From NCBI RefSeq assembly GCF_040958095.1, contig NC_091216.1, forward strand, positions 6,782,069 through 6,846,068: a DNA stretch of 64,000 nucleotides, given 5' to 3'. A program made the translations under genes and the position numbers. Under the pieces are notes generated by a model. It was not told the origin of the DNA. It did not search any database and saw only the letters and a program-made list of their open reading frames with translations. Source of the stretch: Procambarus clarkii (taxonomy: Eukaryota > Arthropoda > Malacostraca > Decapoda > Cambaridae). How positions within the stretch are numbered: the first letter of the stretch is position 1; every line of letters begins with the position of its first letter. This document shows, in pieces, positions 1 to 11,317 of this stretch.

Positions 1-963
1 ATCAAACTACAATGTATACTTAACGTAGGCGTGTTGGAACACTTAGGCCTGCCGGTATCACGTCTGCCAGTCCCTGACGTTCACTGCTGTGTACGATTAA
101 ATGTGGGACATGACTATCTTTGTTGACGCGTAATTGAACAGTATCTAATACTGTATGACCACGTGATCTTGATGTAATGGCTGCCACTTGCAGAGGCACG
201 TGCACACCTCGCGGAACCCTATGCTTGAAAGATGCCTCCTCTCAGGTCTCAGAGCAAGAATAGAATGTGTCCTTGGTCAATTAAAGGCAGTGACCGATCT
301 TCAGGCCAATTAAACGCAATGGCCGTAATGGTGGGCGCAGGCGCTGTTCAGAACACGCCTCACTGGGGAATGCTTCTCCCTTGCACGCTGCTAATGTGGC
401 GTCTCTAGTAGGACTGGCGTCATCTTCTTCCCTGACTGCGATACGCATGCGCCACCCGCTCAAAGTATTCTCGAGCTTAAAGTATTTTATTTTACTTATA
501 ATTAATCAGGGAAGTAAGGACTGGTGACGAGTGCTTATGTCATTAATAAATGTATTAAGGTGCAATATATTTTTGCACAATGCAAGTCAGCTTATTAAGA
601 CTGCTTTAAATAATATTATATAAATTGTTTTATACTATAATAATTTCCACTGTAATTATTAATACACCTAAATGAACGAGTTCAGTAAGCAATAATATGC
701 TATGTAAATAATAAATGAAATAAACGATTATCCTTAGTAAAGGAATGTAATTAACTAAAGTGTTTAGATGCAACTAAATGTGGAGAGATTCATGTTTTAG
801 CTTGTCGTTCCTCACGTCGTCACTCTGACGTGGAAGAATTTGGCAAATATATTACTTCGTAATAGAAACATTAATTGAATTAATTCTACATATTAGTAGT
901 GTTAGTAATTACTATGGGTTAATGCAATAATGATGTATTGTAATACAATAATGATGTATTAGT
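1..963. other. AT-rich DNA with no recognisable gene
   Basis: Two minus-strand open frames of about 60 codons (20-205 and 281-463) match no family I know. From about 480 on the sequence is very AT-rich. A short direct repeat containing AATAATGATGTATT occurs twice between about 924 and 961, immediately before the piggyBac relic. I see no terminal inverted repeat that would mark the 5' end of that transposon. Confidence 0.5.
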
Positions 964-2376
964 GTGGAAACTTTCCAACAAACTGGTAGATTCTGGCATA
1001 TACCTTGTTTCAATACGTTTATGACTTCTAAACGATATGAAATGATTGGAAAGTATTTTCATATTTATAACAATAAGTCCATTCCACAAGGACACAATCT
1101 AGACAGACTAATCAAAGTTCGATTAGTCATGCAATATCTCACACATAAATTCAAGACATTATACATTCCTCAGAAAAATTTGAGTTTGGATGAAGGCATA
1201 ATGCCATGGTGTGGCCCTCTAGCTTTCAAGACCTATAATCCCAATAAACCTGATAAATATGGAATAAAGCCCTACATGCTAGCTGAATCCAAAACTAGCT
1301 ACATCTTTGATTTTGAAATTTATGCTGGAATTGGGAAAACGACGAATGAAACGGTAATGGGCTTGATTGAACCACTGAAGAACAAAGATTACCATTTATA
1401 TATGGACCGATTATAATTCGGTTCGATTGAGTGAATTGCTGCTTGAAGTAGGGGTATACACCTGTGGTACCATCAGAATGCTGCATGGTGCACCTAAAAC
1501 CCTTCAGATCAGTGTAAAGGGTAAATTGCCGGTAGATAAAACTATATTCAAACGGAAGGACAATACTTTCATAATGTTGTGGAAAGATAAGAGAGTTGTT
1601 TCACTCATAACAACTTGCCACAATGCAGATACACAAGAAGTCGAACGTTGGAAACGAGTACGGAATCAAGATGGAACATCTTCAGTGCAACCGGTCACTG
1701 TCAACAATCCAACCGCAATCTGCGACTACATTACAAACATGAAAGGTGTTGATTACTTTGACCAAATGGTCAAATATTATCACTTCACAAAGAAAAGTCT
1801 CAAATGGACGAAGAAAATGACCTTCTATTTTTTGCTAATGGCTATCCACAATGCTTATGTGATGTACACATATTACACAACAGATAGAAGGAAATTCTCA
1901 TAACTCCATTTCCACGAAGAAGTCATTTCGGCATTACTGTTCTATCATCCTAGTAAATGGCCTCAGCAAAATGATAACAACGAATATGCTCCTGATGTAA
2001 ATGCCATTGAAGCCAATGTTGCAACACCCGGACCATCAACACCAGGACCTTCAGGTGTGAGGCACCCACTATTCACTTCACCCGTACCTGTAGCTGTACC
2101 TTCATCGTCTGAGTCAGAAGACGAGACTCTGATTATCCCTAGTGGTCCTTCTGCTAGGACAAAACCCCGTATTCTGGATAATCCAGAATGTCTCAACAAA
2201 ACTTGTCCCATACCCAAGTAAAGATAGAGAAGCATCTGAGGTGTCGTGTTTTCAGATTGTCTGGTAAAAGGAGGGACACACACTATAAGTGCAAGACGTG
2301 TGATGTGCCATTGTGTACTGCACCATGCAACAGCAAATATCATCGAAAGAGACAATTCTGGGCTGATAAGCGGTAA
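964..2376 (+). pseudogene. Decayed piggyBac (PGBD4-like) transposase
   Basis: This is a relic of a cut-and-paste transposase of the piggyBac superfamily (DDE_Tnp_1_7 fold), which excises at TTAA sites. Three conserved acidic positions remain: the aspartate in LSLDEGIMPW (about 1189-1191), the one in YHLYMDR (about 1405), and the one in MKGVDYFDQM (about 1751). The C-terminal cysteine-rich zinc-binding domain is also clear (YKCKTCDVPLCTAPC, about 2284-2330). The gene is broken by a frameshift near 1410-1414, an in-frame TAA at 1901-1903 after which the same frame continues, and a second frameshift near 2217-2230. The N-terminal part before FNTFMTSKRYEMIGKYF is missing, and the apparent starts at 964 (GTG) and 1427 (TTG) are not real. 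It is therefore a 5'-truncated, inactive copy. Family assignment is firm; the exact subgroup is inferred. Confidence 0.9.
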
Positions 2377-2390
2377 TGCTTGCCCACCAT

Positions 2391-2479
2391 CCACTCCACC
2401 TATAAAAAACATGGGTTGACGATTCAGGAAACGTTTTCCAGGAGCTGGTGGAGTGGATAAAACTAATGTTCAACCCATG
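2391..2479. repeat. Two crossing inverted repeats
   Basis: CCACTCCACC (2391-2400) is complementary to GGTGGAGTGG (2447-2456), and CATGGGTTGA (2410-2419) is complementary to TCAACCCATG (2470-2479). The two pairs interleave rather than nest. They lie just past the piggyBac C-terminal domain. Confidence 0.7.
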
Positions 2480-2817
2480 TCATGCTCCACAAACAACACT
2501 GCATTGGTAAGTACAAAAAGTTTTAGTTTTTTATATAGTTTATATTGTTGTCTCTACTTTATTGAGTTGTATTAGCAATATTGTTCTTCAATTTGCCCTT
2601 ACATGCATATATCTATCTAAACATTCTATTAGGAACACTTTCATACACAAAACGAGCGCTGTAACACGAAAATTGATGTTAGCAACCGGAAAAAATACTA
2701 AACATTTGTGGGCTGGAACTGGGGGTGTAGCAGGTTGGAAACTTGGTGCTCCCAGGCGGGTAATGCGTGGCCCCATCTTCAACTCATCCGCGGGTGGAGC
2801 GTGACCAGGTTTTTTAT

Positions 2818-3122
2818 TTTATATGCATATACTTCTCTAAGGAATTCCATTGCGAACCCATTGATACAAAAATTGAAGACCTAGGACAAAAATTGAGGTG
2901 ACCAAAGTGAAAAGAGTGAACACATTTTACCGCTCATGCACCCTCCCGGGTAACTCACCTCTCACTTTCTCGGTGTGCGGCGGGTGGTACTCCAAGATTT
3001 TGAAGTTTATATACATTTAATCGTCTAGAGAATTCTATTGCGAACACATTGATACCAAATTGAATACCTTAGGACGGGAATTGAGGTGACAAAGTTTAAG
3101 AGAGTATACACTTTTCAGAATT
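2818..3122. repeat. Two diverged tandem copies of a ~187-bp unit
   Basis: The segment from about 2818 (TTTATATGCATATACTT, then GGAATTCCATTGCGAAC) recurs from about 3005 (TTTATATACATTTAATC, then GAATTCTATTGCGAAC). Both copies continue through CATTGATAC, TTGAGGTGAC and GAGTRNACAC. Similarity is perhaps 75 percent. It could be the end of an old satellite or a duplicated transposon segment. Confidence 0.6.
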
Positions 3123-4449
3123 ACCACGCACTCCCATGGGACGCCCAAACCCACGAATCGATTTCCAGTACGGATTAAATCAAATCCTTAATAAGAATCA
3201 GTAGTACTATCAAGTACTACTTATTATCTTTAAATCCTATATCTAATAATATTATAATCACATCTCATCTCAATCATATGTCTAGACTAAAAATAATAAA
3301 TCAATATTCATTAAAGGCTACCTTCTCCAAAAAGAAGGGACGAGCCAACTCAGGAGTAAGCGACCTACGGGGCGCCCGAGGGAAGATCGTGTTTGTTTAC
3401 AAAACAATGAACATGTGTGATGGTGCTTAGTGAACAATTTCAGCTTAAAACACCTTATTCAATTGTCTTTTATCACCAATAAATACTCTCTAGTACTGGG
3501 GGAGTACCTGGACACTATATGAACATGGAAAGTTGTAGAACATTATCTAAATAAGAGTATAGTTTGGAGCTCAATGACCCACTGTGCTGCCGTCTCCACC
3601 TCCACCATCATCCCCTATATTAGCTTATTGCAATCACAATTAAGGGCATAATCAATTACCAACGATACCAGAACATTATACAGCAAAGCTGTGACATAAA
3701 ATATCGTGCCTAAACTCTACAAGCGAGTTATCCAGTCTGGCACGCTTGTCAGACAGGCACCCGGCATTCAGAGAAGTATATTAAATGTTATTTAGTGTAT
3801 TAATTGGCCAATTGAATGCTTGTATATCTTTAAAATATCCAGTAAGTCTGTCTGTCGGTTATAGAGAGGCAACACCGCATATTTCAGTAAGTTTATAATG
3901 CATATTGGTTGTTAATAGTTATGGTACTAGGCTGGACTGTGTACATGCTTAAATCCTTGATTTAAACAGAACCAGTGTTCAGACAAAGAACTGAATTTAT
4001 TAAAATCTTATCCTAGTATGAAAAATACAAGCTGATGAGAGATAATTGCCTGCAGGTGGATTGTGGATCTTCAATCAACTTCTTCATTCACCCCCACCTG
4101 CCCCTTACAGCCCACAGTCTGTCATTAGGAAAAAGAGGAGCTAGGATTTACGACCCTAGCTACAGACTTTAGTTGAATTAATTTTGCATACAGTAATTTT
4201 TTAATTTAGTACAGTAAAAGTCCCTTGTAGTTCTCCTCTCATATCAATCCCAGCAGTTTTCCCTACACATATAAGTTATTGTTGTCAAGAAGGTGTGAGA
4301 TGCGTCGTAATGTTGTAAGTTTCCGAGCTGTCTATTGAGCTAGGTTAAGCACATGGTTCTTCATTGTCATTAAGGAGTCGAACTATATTCCCAAGAAGTC
4401 TATTTTATGCAGTGAACAATGAAGAACATTGCAGAACAACCTGTTCTAT
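3123..4449. other. No gene or repeat recognised
   Basis: No open frame of useful length and no tandem or inverted structure stands out. Moderately AT-rich unique-looking DNA up to the edge of the 22-bp array. Confidence 0.4.
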
Positions 4450-4474
4450 AATGTATTTGTGCTGCAAATACATT
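4450..4474. repeat. Perfect 10-bp hairpin at array edge
   Basis: AATGTATTTG (4450-4459) and CAAATACATT (4465-4474) are exact reverse complements around a 5-nt loop. The hairpin abuts the start of the 22-bp tandem array. Confidence 0.8.
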
Positions 4475-4475
4475 G

Positions 4476-4974
4476 CAGCGCAATTTGAGGTACATTACAG
4501 TGCACCCTGAAGAACATTACAATGCACCGTAACATACATTACAGTACACCCTGAGGTACATTACAGTGCACCCTGAGGTACATTACAGTGCACCCTGAGG
4601 TACATTACAGTGCACCCTGAAGAACATTACAATGCACCGTAACATACATTACAGTACACCCTGAGGTACATTACAGTGCACCCTAATATACATTACAGTA
4701 CACCCTGAGGTACATTACAGTACACCCTGAGGTACATTACAGTACACCCTGAGGTACATTACAGTACACCCTGAGGTACATTACAGTACACCCTGAGGTA
4801 CATTACAGTACACCCTGAGGTACATTACAGTACACCCTGAGGTACATTACAGTACACCCTGAGGTACATTACAGTGCACCATAATATACATTACAGTACA
4901 CCCTGAGGTACATTACAGAACACACTGGGGTACATTACAGTGCACCCTAACATACATTACAGTGCACACTGTGC
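4476..4974. repeat. 22-bp minisatellite, about 22 copies
   Basis: Tandem 22-bp unit containing ACATTACAGTRCACCCT followed by GAGGT. Flanking copies are diverged (ACCCTGAAGA, ACCGTAACAT, ACCCTAATAT variants). The central copies from about 4690 to 4870 are nearly identical and fixed for the A variant (CAGTACACC), which suggests recent central homogenisation. Confidence 0.9.
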
Positions 4975-4987
4975 ATGACCATTGTTG

Positions 4988-6036
4988 ATCCATCACACTA
5001 CCAGCACGGTCACTGCTGGTCCATCACACTACCAGCACGGTCACTGCTGGCCCATCACACTACCAGCACGGTCACTGCTGGCCCATCACACAACCAGCAC
5101 GGTCACTGCTGGTCCATCACACTACCAGCACGGTCACTGCTGGTCCATCACACTACCAGCACGGTCACTGCTGGCCCATCACACTACCAGCACGGTCACT
5201 GCTGGCCCATCACACTACCAGCACGGTCACTGCTGGTCCATCACACTACCAGCACGGTCACTGCTGGTCCATCACACTACCAGCACGGTCACTGCTGGCC
5301 CATCACACTACCAGCACGGTCACTGCTGGTCCATCACACTACCAGCACGGTCACTGCTGGTCCATCACACTACCAGCACGGTCACTGCTGGTCCATCACA
5401 CTACCAGCACGGTCACTGCTGGACCATCACACTACCAGCACGGTCACTGCTGGTCCATCACACTACCAGCACGGTCACTGCTGGCCCATCACACTACCAG
5501 CACGGTCACTGCTGGCCCATCACACTACCAGCACGGTCACTGCTGGTCCATCACACTACCAGCACGGTCACTGCTGGTCCATCATACTACCAGCACGGTC
5601 ACTGCTGGTCCATCACACTACCAGCACGATCACTGCTGGTCCATCACACTACCAGCACGGTCACTGCTGGTCCATCACACTACCAACACGATCACTGCTG
5701 GTCCATCACACTACCAGCACGATCACTGCTGGTCCATCACACTACCAGCACGGTCACTGCTGGTCCATCACACTACCAGCACGGTCACTGCTGGTCCATC
5801 ACACTACCAGCACGGTCACTGCTGGTCCATCACACTACCAGCACGATCACTGCTGGTCCATCACACTACCAGCACGATCACTGCTGGTCCATCACACTAC
5901 CAGCACGATCACTGCTGGTCCATCACACTACCAGCACGGTCACTGCTGGTCCATCACACTACCAGCACGATCACTGCTGGTCCATCACACTACCAGCACG
6001 GTCACTGCTGGCCCATCACACTACCAGCACGGTCAC
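4988..6036. repeat. 31-bp minisatellite, about 34 copies, hairpin in each unit
   Basis: The unit is 31 bp (CCATCACACT, then ACCAGCACGG, then TCACTGCTGGT). As 31 is not a multiple of three, all three plus frames cycle through each other, giving 361-406 codon open frames with a 31-residue period that are not genes. Every unit has ACCAGCA and TGCTGGT arms (7 bp, 7-nt loop). A CGGTCAC to CGATCAC variant is confined to copies after about 5628, and GGCCC versus GGTCC variants are mixed, so subtypes are partly sorted along the array. The array ends where CACGGTCAC runs into unique sequence. Confidence 0.95.
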
Positions 6037-6524
6037 AGTCAGCCATCTTGGGAGCTTCAGAGTGTGAGAACGAGCAATAACATAACATACTTCTGGTCAT
6101 TCCCGCCCATAGCGGTCGAAACGTATTCGAGTTCTCATGCCTTATCTCTCCCTCACAAAGGTTTTCGTTGCCGGTGTGTCCCCCCCATTGTCTAAGTTCA
6201 TAAACATGTCTCTTTTTCCTGCCAGAAGATGTGGGTACATATTCCTTATCGGACAATAAATAATATTTATTCCACTAAATTTCCGACGCGTCAGGTTAAC
6301 TTAATGTTAACTTCATTTGATTATATTTACAGGAATGACGTATGTCGTATATAATGTTGAGAAACGAGAGACTTTGACGCACCGCGAGGTACCCCTCAGA
6401 GAGTCTGTGATCCTGTGCCATCAATACTGTCAGTGGCCGTAGGAGACGGAGTGATTGCCGTGGCCACCATGCCGTCTTTCCTGAGAATCATGCCACAGAA
6501 ATGTGTCAGTTTTTACATCCTGCC
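6037..6524. other. No gene recognised
   Basis: Unique-looking sequence between two arrays. Apparent open frames continue from the 31-bp array or run into the next array and show no family resemblance. Confidence 0.4.
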
Positions 6525-6806
6525 TTACCAGTTGCTCCCTGCAATGCCAGGTTGCTGCCTGCATGCCAGGTTGCACCCTGCCATGCAAGCTATTGCCTGC
6601 CGTGCCAGCTGCTGTCTGCCATGCAGCTGCTGTCTGCCATGCAGCTGCTGCCTGCCAAGCCAGCTGTTGCCTGCCATACCAGGTTGCTGCGTTCCATGCC
6701 AGCTGGCTGCCTGCCAAGCCAGTTGCTGCCTGCCATGCCAGCTGGCTGCCTGCCATGCCAACTGCTGCCTGCCATTACCAGGTTGCTGCCTGCTATGCCA
6801 GCTGCT
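6525..6806. repeat. Diverged ~20-bp minisatellite (CCAGCTGCTGCCTG type), locus 1
   Basis: About 14 imperfect copies of a 19-20-bp unit of the form CCATGCCAGCTGGCTGCCTG with AAGCCAGTTGCTG and ATACCAGGTTGCTG variants. The same motif recurs at 10040-10172 and 11318-11512. Open frames on both strands here are by-products of the repeat. Confidence 0.85.
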
Positions 6807-7126
6807 TATCGTGACGCTGAACCCCGGTTCATTCCGAACACAGCGATTACACAACACATAACACCTTGCCTCAGCAACCGTTACTACCACCTATACTCCT
6901 ACACACACCAGACCCTTGAGGCGTACCACTAGGAAGGTATTTAAAGGCCTTCGGGTTTTCTCATTTAATTATAAAGAATAGACTCTGACAAATAATATCA
7001 TATTATCATACTCAATTTAGTTAAATAAACTCCCAATACCCATAAGCCACTTGACCTCCGAGGTCACCACCTACACTCGTAACTTCCGCCTAAGTCCCTA
7101 ATACTGAATCATTACTACAACGCTCC

Positions 7127-7591
7127 ACACCCGGTTAGTCTTACATTCAATACTCACATACTGCAGACTTAACTTGGTCACTAAGATCACATCAGGCTCT
7201 CGCATAGCTGTCTGCTACACTTCGCTGCTGCCACAGACCGAGACCCGGGAGGACTTGCCAGTTCCGCTCCCACAATCAGACTGTCTTCAGTCAGCCATGG
7301 CCTCAAACATTTCACCCCGCCTCTCAAGGAAGGTATAATCCGATTAACCTTATCCCTAGAGCGGTAACCTTGATCCTAGAAGACTGACGAAGAATAATTC
7401 CTCTTTCCAGGAATTATTAATTTGGCTAAACAGCTTCGGTCTTAATCCATTGACCTTTCTTAGATATGTGATCCATAATCTGTCTACTTACATGTACTTC
7501 CAATCATCATTCGTTAAGTGTTGTAGTAATGATCCTCTAGCTAATAATTCCTACTAACTTGTGGATTACAACACCACTCCCCTCCTTAAAC
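7127..7591. repeat. 460-bp duplicated segment, copy 1
   Basis: From ACACCCGGTTAGTC to CCCCTCCTTAAAC this matches 9584-10039 closely, with shared CTGCAGACTTAACTTGG, CACATCAGGCTCTCGC and TTGTGGATTACAAC. Small indels separate the copies. After TTAAAC this copy continues into AT-rich unique DNA, while copy 2 continues into the CCAGCTGC minisatellite. No coding content is evident. It may be the end of a longer transposon. Confidence 0.85.
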
Positions 7592-8619
7592 ACGCATATG
7601 TCCCCATATGCATCATTGCAATGGTTCCATTAGTGCAAGGACCTGGAGGATGCACCCACCATATGTGTACAACTAAAAAATCATCCAATAAGTTCATCAT
7701 ACACACAATGAAATAAATTAAAATTTTCCCCGACATGACTCACAACACTTCTCCAACATATACATTATATTCACATCATAGCACAGGTAAAATAGTCTGT
7801 AATAATTGTTCCCATCTCCAACAATGCACATATACCTAAACTGCTGACATATAATTACATACAAACATAACCATAAAATTACATGGACCAGAATGCTGAC
7901 ACCTAAACAAAAATGAGACAAGTCATTAATATATACACAACACATATATATCTAAGGTTCTTCATCCTTAGTAACAAGTTAATAACAATTTAACATCTTG
8001 CCCTGTACTGTTCACATAATGGCTTACAATGATCACACAATATTTCACTGGCCTCATCCACAATTGGCTGCATCACTTCTCTTGCCTTCGTCTCCCATGG
8101 TTGCTAGGTCATAGATCCTCCATGACCCAGACAAAACCCAGGCTGTCCAGCCTGGTGAATGTTGTGAATATCCCATCGTTGCTCTGAGTTAACGTGATCC
8201 TGGCATCCAGAGCAACGGAGAGTCCTACCCTAGGGTCATGTCCCCTCGGGTTCATGCTGCCGTCTCGTTCCAGGGCACCAACCCCAGAACGCTGTAGATA
8301 CCTTACAGCTCTCTGGTCATCCTTCCTTGCTGTGCTCACCACAGCTGTAGCACATTACTCTAGGCCCATCTGCCCAGAGTGTGTCCACACGTACTCACAC
8401 CTTCCCGACCGCTGTATCTGCAAAATATTCCCTCAGAGCCCCTCGGCTCGATCCCATTATTACATGACACCTCCTCGGCTCCTTACTCTCTCCCCGTATA
8501 TAGCCTGAGCGCAGCTGCAAAGCCCTTGCAGCTGGCCCTTATCCCTGCTTTAATGTCAGGGGGCGAATTTCGACTATAACGTCACGTTGGCTTCACTTCC
8601 TTCCCCCTTTTTTTCTAGA
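7592..8619. other. No gene recognised
   Basis: AT-rich sequence, then a more GC-balanced stretch from about 8040. A TATA-like CCGTATATAGCC lies near 8493-8504 and could be an LTR or pol II promoter, but no matching second LTR was found. The 104-codon plus-strand frame at 8194-8508 has no recognisable domain. Confidence 0.35.
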
Positions 8620-8713
8620 ATTACTGAGTGTAGCCTCATGGCTTCCCTTCTACTCTACCTGAAGCTCTGTGACATGATCCTGTGGGACCTTCTCAAGCCT
8701 AACACTCAGTAAT
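8620..8713. repeat. 12-bp perfect inverted repeat, 70-bp spacer
   Basis: ATTACTGAGTGT (8620-8631) and ACACTCAGTAAT (8702-8713) are exact reverse complements bracketing 70 bp. It could be a very short foldback element. Confidence 0.6.
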
Positions 8714-8749
8714 GGTGCCGATGAGGTAATATACATGCATACATATATA

Positions 8750-9077
8750 GTAGTAGTAGGCATCCATCAGTCTCAGGAGACTATGGAGTTGCGCTCTGGT
8801 TGTCGGTCTGGAGTGGCCTCACCAGGGCGCAAAGCCAGGGTAGGTTGATTCGGGGGAGAAGCTGTTACCCAGGCAGCAGGTCCCCCCCTCTCCACGGCGC
8901 TGAAAGTCTCCAATGGAAAGGCATACGCCAATACGATTGGTTCCAGCGCCGTCGCAGGAACTGTGAGTTCCGGGGTTGACCTCGAAGGTGGTGAAGAAAG
9001 GCACAGGGACCTCCAACTCCGGAACTCACAGTTCCTGCGACGGCGCTGGACCAATCGTATTGGCCTATGCCTTCTTT
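8750..9077 (-). mobile_element. Retroposon copy 1 with (CTA)n tail and inverted 5' duplication
   Basis: The body to about 9018 matches 29102-29380 (GGCATCCATCAGTCTC, GTGGCCTCACCAGGGCG, CAGGGTAGGTTGATTCGG). It begins with TAGTAGTAG, read as a (CTA)n tail of a minus-strand retroposon. ACATATATA occurs on both sides (8741-8749 and 9078-9086), consistent with a 9-bp target duplication. Between 9019 and 9071 the sequence is the reverse complement of 8920-8973, forming about 53-bp arms around a 45-bp loop. This inverted segment is absent from the other copy, so it arose during or after this insertion. No protein is recognised; family is unknown to me. Confidence 0.75.
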
Positions 9078-9086
9078 ACATATATA

Positions 9087-9427
9087 TAATCACAATAAAT
9101 ACCTCATTAAAATAATTTCCCACTTATGTCACTAAAGCATCACACTGCCACTGGCTCGCCTCTAGCGAGATTCCTGTAACAACTTAATTAATGAAAAATT
9201 AGTATATCTACTTGGCTCGCCCACTGCAACCACCAACACCTGAAATTTTGAAATTCTACATTGTTATCTTATCCATAAGACTTACCCACTCCGACACACC
9301 ATCACCTCTGGTCAACCCAACCACTGATGACCTCATTATAACACCACGTCTCTCAACAGCCAGGTTCTGCGTCCTAACGCACCGACTTTGCTAAGCTGAT
9401 ACTTACCTCACCGACCACTACCTGGCG
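9087..9427. other. No gene recognised
   Basis: AT-rich then C-rich sequence with no domain, tRNA or repeat structure that I can identify. Confidence 0.35.
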
Positions 9428-9590
9428 TCCCTGCGCCACCATATTCTCCACAGCACCACACTCCATACCAGACGTCCAAACGCCACTACACTACACCACC
9501 CAATGGCGTCCCCAACGCCCTCAACACCCGGCGTCCCCAACGCCATCAACACAACACCCGGTGTCCCCAACGCCATCAACACAACACCCG
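9428..9590. repeat. Degenerate tandem repeat with GGCGTCCCCAACGCC core
   Basis: The core GCGTCCCCAACGCC recurs with intervening ATCAACACAACACCCGG. The last copies (about 9527-9590) are spaced about 33 bp apart and earlier ones are decayed. Each core is itself nearly palindromic (GGCGT...ACGCC). It abuts the duplicated segment copy 2. Confidence 0.6.
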
Positions 9591-10039
9591 GTTAGTCTTA
9601 CATTCAATACTCACATTCTGCAGACTTAACTTGGTCACTAAGATCACATCAGGCTCTCGCATAGCTGTCTGCTACACTTCGTTGCTGACACAGAAAGAGA
9701 CCACGGAGGATTTGCCAATTCCACTCCCACAACCAGACTGTCTTCAGTCAGCAATGGCCTCAAACATTTCATCCCGCCTCTCAAGGAAGGTATAATCCGA
9801 TTAACCTTATTCCTAGAAGCGGTAACCTTGTTCCTAGAAGCCTGAGTCCTCTTTCCAGGAATTATTAGTTTGGCTAAGCAGCTGCAGTCTTATTCCCTTG
9901 ACCTTCCCTGGATGTGTGACCATAGTCTGTATACTTAACATGTACTTCCAATCCTCACTCGTTAAGTGTTGTAGTAATGATCCTCTAGCTAATAATCCCT
10001 CCTAACTTGTGGATTACAACACCACTCCCCTCCTTAAAC
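9584..10039. repeat. 460-bp duplicated segment, copy 2
   Basis: Second copy of 7127-7591, same orientation, 2.46 kb downstream. It has about 9 bp fewer, with small deletions around the CCTAGAAG stretch. Confidence 0.85.
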
Positions 10040-10172
10040 CTGGCATGCCTGTTGCTGCCTGCCTCGCCAGGTTACTGCCTGCCATTCCGGCTTCTGCCTG
10101 CCAAGCCAGCTGGCTACCTGCGAAACCAACTGCGGCCTACTAAGCCAGATGCTGCCTGCCAAGCCAACTGTC
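10040..10172. repeat. Diverged CCAGCTGCTGCCTG minisatellite, locus 2
   Basis: About six decayed copies (TGCCTGCCAAGCCAGCTGG, CTACTAAGCCAGATGCTG). It sits exactly between duplicated segment copy 2 and repeat R copy 1. Confidence 0.7.
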
Positions 10173-10179
10173 AGAAATC

Positions 10180-11300
10180 CGAAACACAAAATAACATAAG
10201 TTACCCATTAAAGAAAAGGAGAATGGGTTATTTTGTGACGTCATCCATCAAGACGTTTATTTAAATATCTCTTCTTTTTTGAAACAACAGTCTAGTGTTT
10301 AAATTTGATAAAAAGGTGTTCACTAGGACTGAATATAATTTCCAACACCAAAAGTACAGTTTGACTCCTTTGCTACTGCTAAATAAAATCAGATGTAGAC
10401 CCAAAACATTGCCTAGAGGCGTCGGTATGTACACCACAGAAAAAAAACAAAAAAAACATGAGAGTGCTGTTGGAGAATTGTGATACAAGTCTCCCACGAC
10501 AGACATTTTACTTTGTCCTAAGGGAACTACCACAGCAGTTCAACCACCCAACAAAATACTTGAGTATCCTACTGCCTTATAACTTTATATTGGTAGTGTG
10601 CACTTGTCAATATTAGTTAGGTAGTCGGTTATAAGAGAGCTTTAAAGCTCAACCAAGTACATACTCAACATTATAATTCCCTCTTATTCATGTCATACCA
10701 GTGCCTTAATATGTTCGTGTGCTTTTACTAATGTTAAACATCCCAAACAGGTAATTTTGAGGGAAGTTACTGAAGCAGACAGTTGGCTCCCAACATAATT
10801 AATGAAATGTGTTACCCAGCAGTACATCAAGCCTTGCAGGGCTACAGATAGCCGCCATTACGTGGCACTCTGAGGCTCAGGGCCACACTCCAAGCTGATG
10901 CTACAATTACACAGCCTTAGCAGGCCACAACTACAGTATCAGATAAGGCCCTTTTGTGTTTAATACTGTAGATAGAGTAGTATACATAATTAAGTTAACT
11001 ATAAGTATAATTTGAGTAGATTAGACCACCAAATGTGGTATGATTTATTATATATACTAAAGACTAGGTAAACAATTTGTGGTTTATGAAGGATCCACCT
11101 TAAAATGGTTTAAGCCACAAATTGTCCCCCCCCCCCCAACTATGTGTGCAGAAATATATTACCAGGTTAAGTCAGAATATATAGTCCCCTAACTAACTAA
11201 GAACTAACTCAGAAGAAAAATAATATAATATTAAAGTCAACTGCAAAATAAATTAAAGTAAATATTTTAATAAAAAATAGAATAAAAGTATGAAAGCCTG
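10180..11300. repeat. Dispersed repeat R, copy 1
   Basis: This segment is recognisably related to 35471-35755 plus 38034-38880. Shared blocks include GAATGGGTTATT/GAATGGGTGATT, GTGACGTCATC, ACAACAGTCTAGTG, CATTACGTGGCACTC and ATGCTACAATTACACAGCC. Both copies end with GCTAGGA-TTTTCC-CACACC. No reading frame is shared, so it is probably a non-coding or badly decayed transposable element. It contains a 13-base C run near 11126. In this copy both ends touch the CCAGCTGC minisatellite. Confidence 0.75.
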
Positions 11301-11317
11301 CTAGGATTTTCCCACAC

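Noticed and set aside
964..1903. A domesticated, functional piggyBac-derived gene
   Set aside because: Two frameshifts, an internal stop and a missing N terminus argue against a maintained protein.
4975..6195. 406- and 361-codon open frames
   Set aside because: The 31-bp repeat cycles through three stop-free frames; no non-repeat coding sequence supports a gene.
8194..8508. 104-codon possible host gene
   Set aside because: No recognisable domain, no codon or splice evidence, and the region is repeat-bordered.
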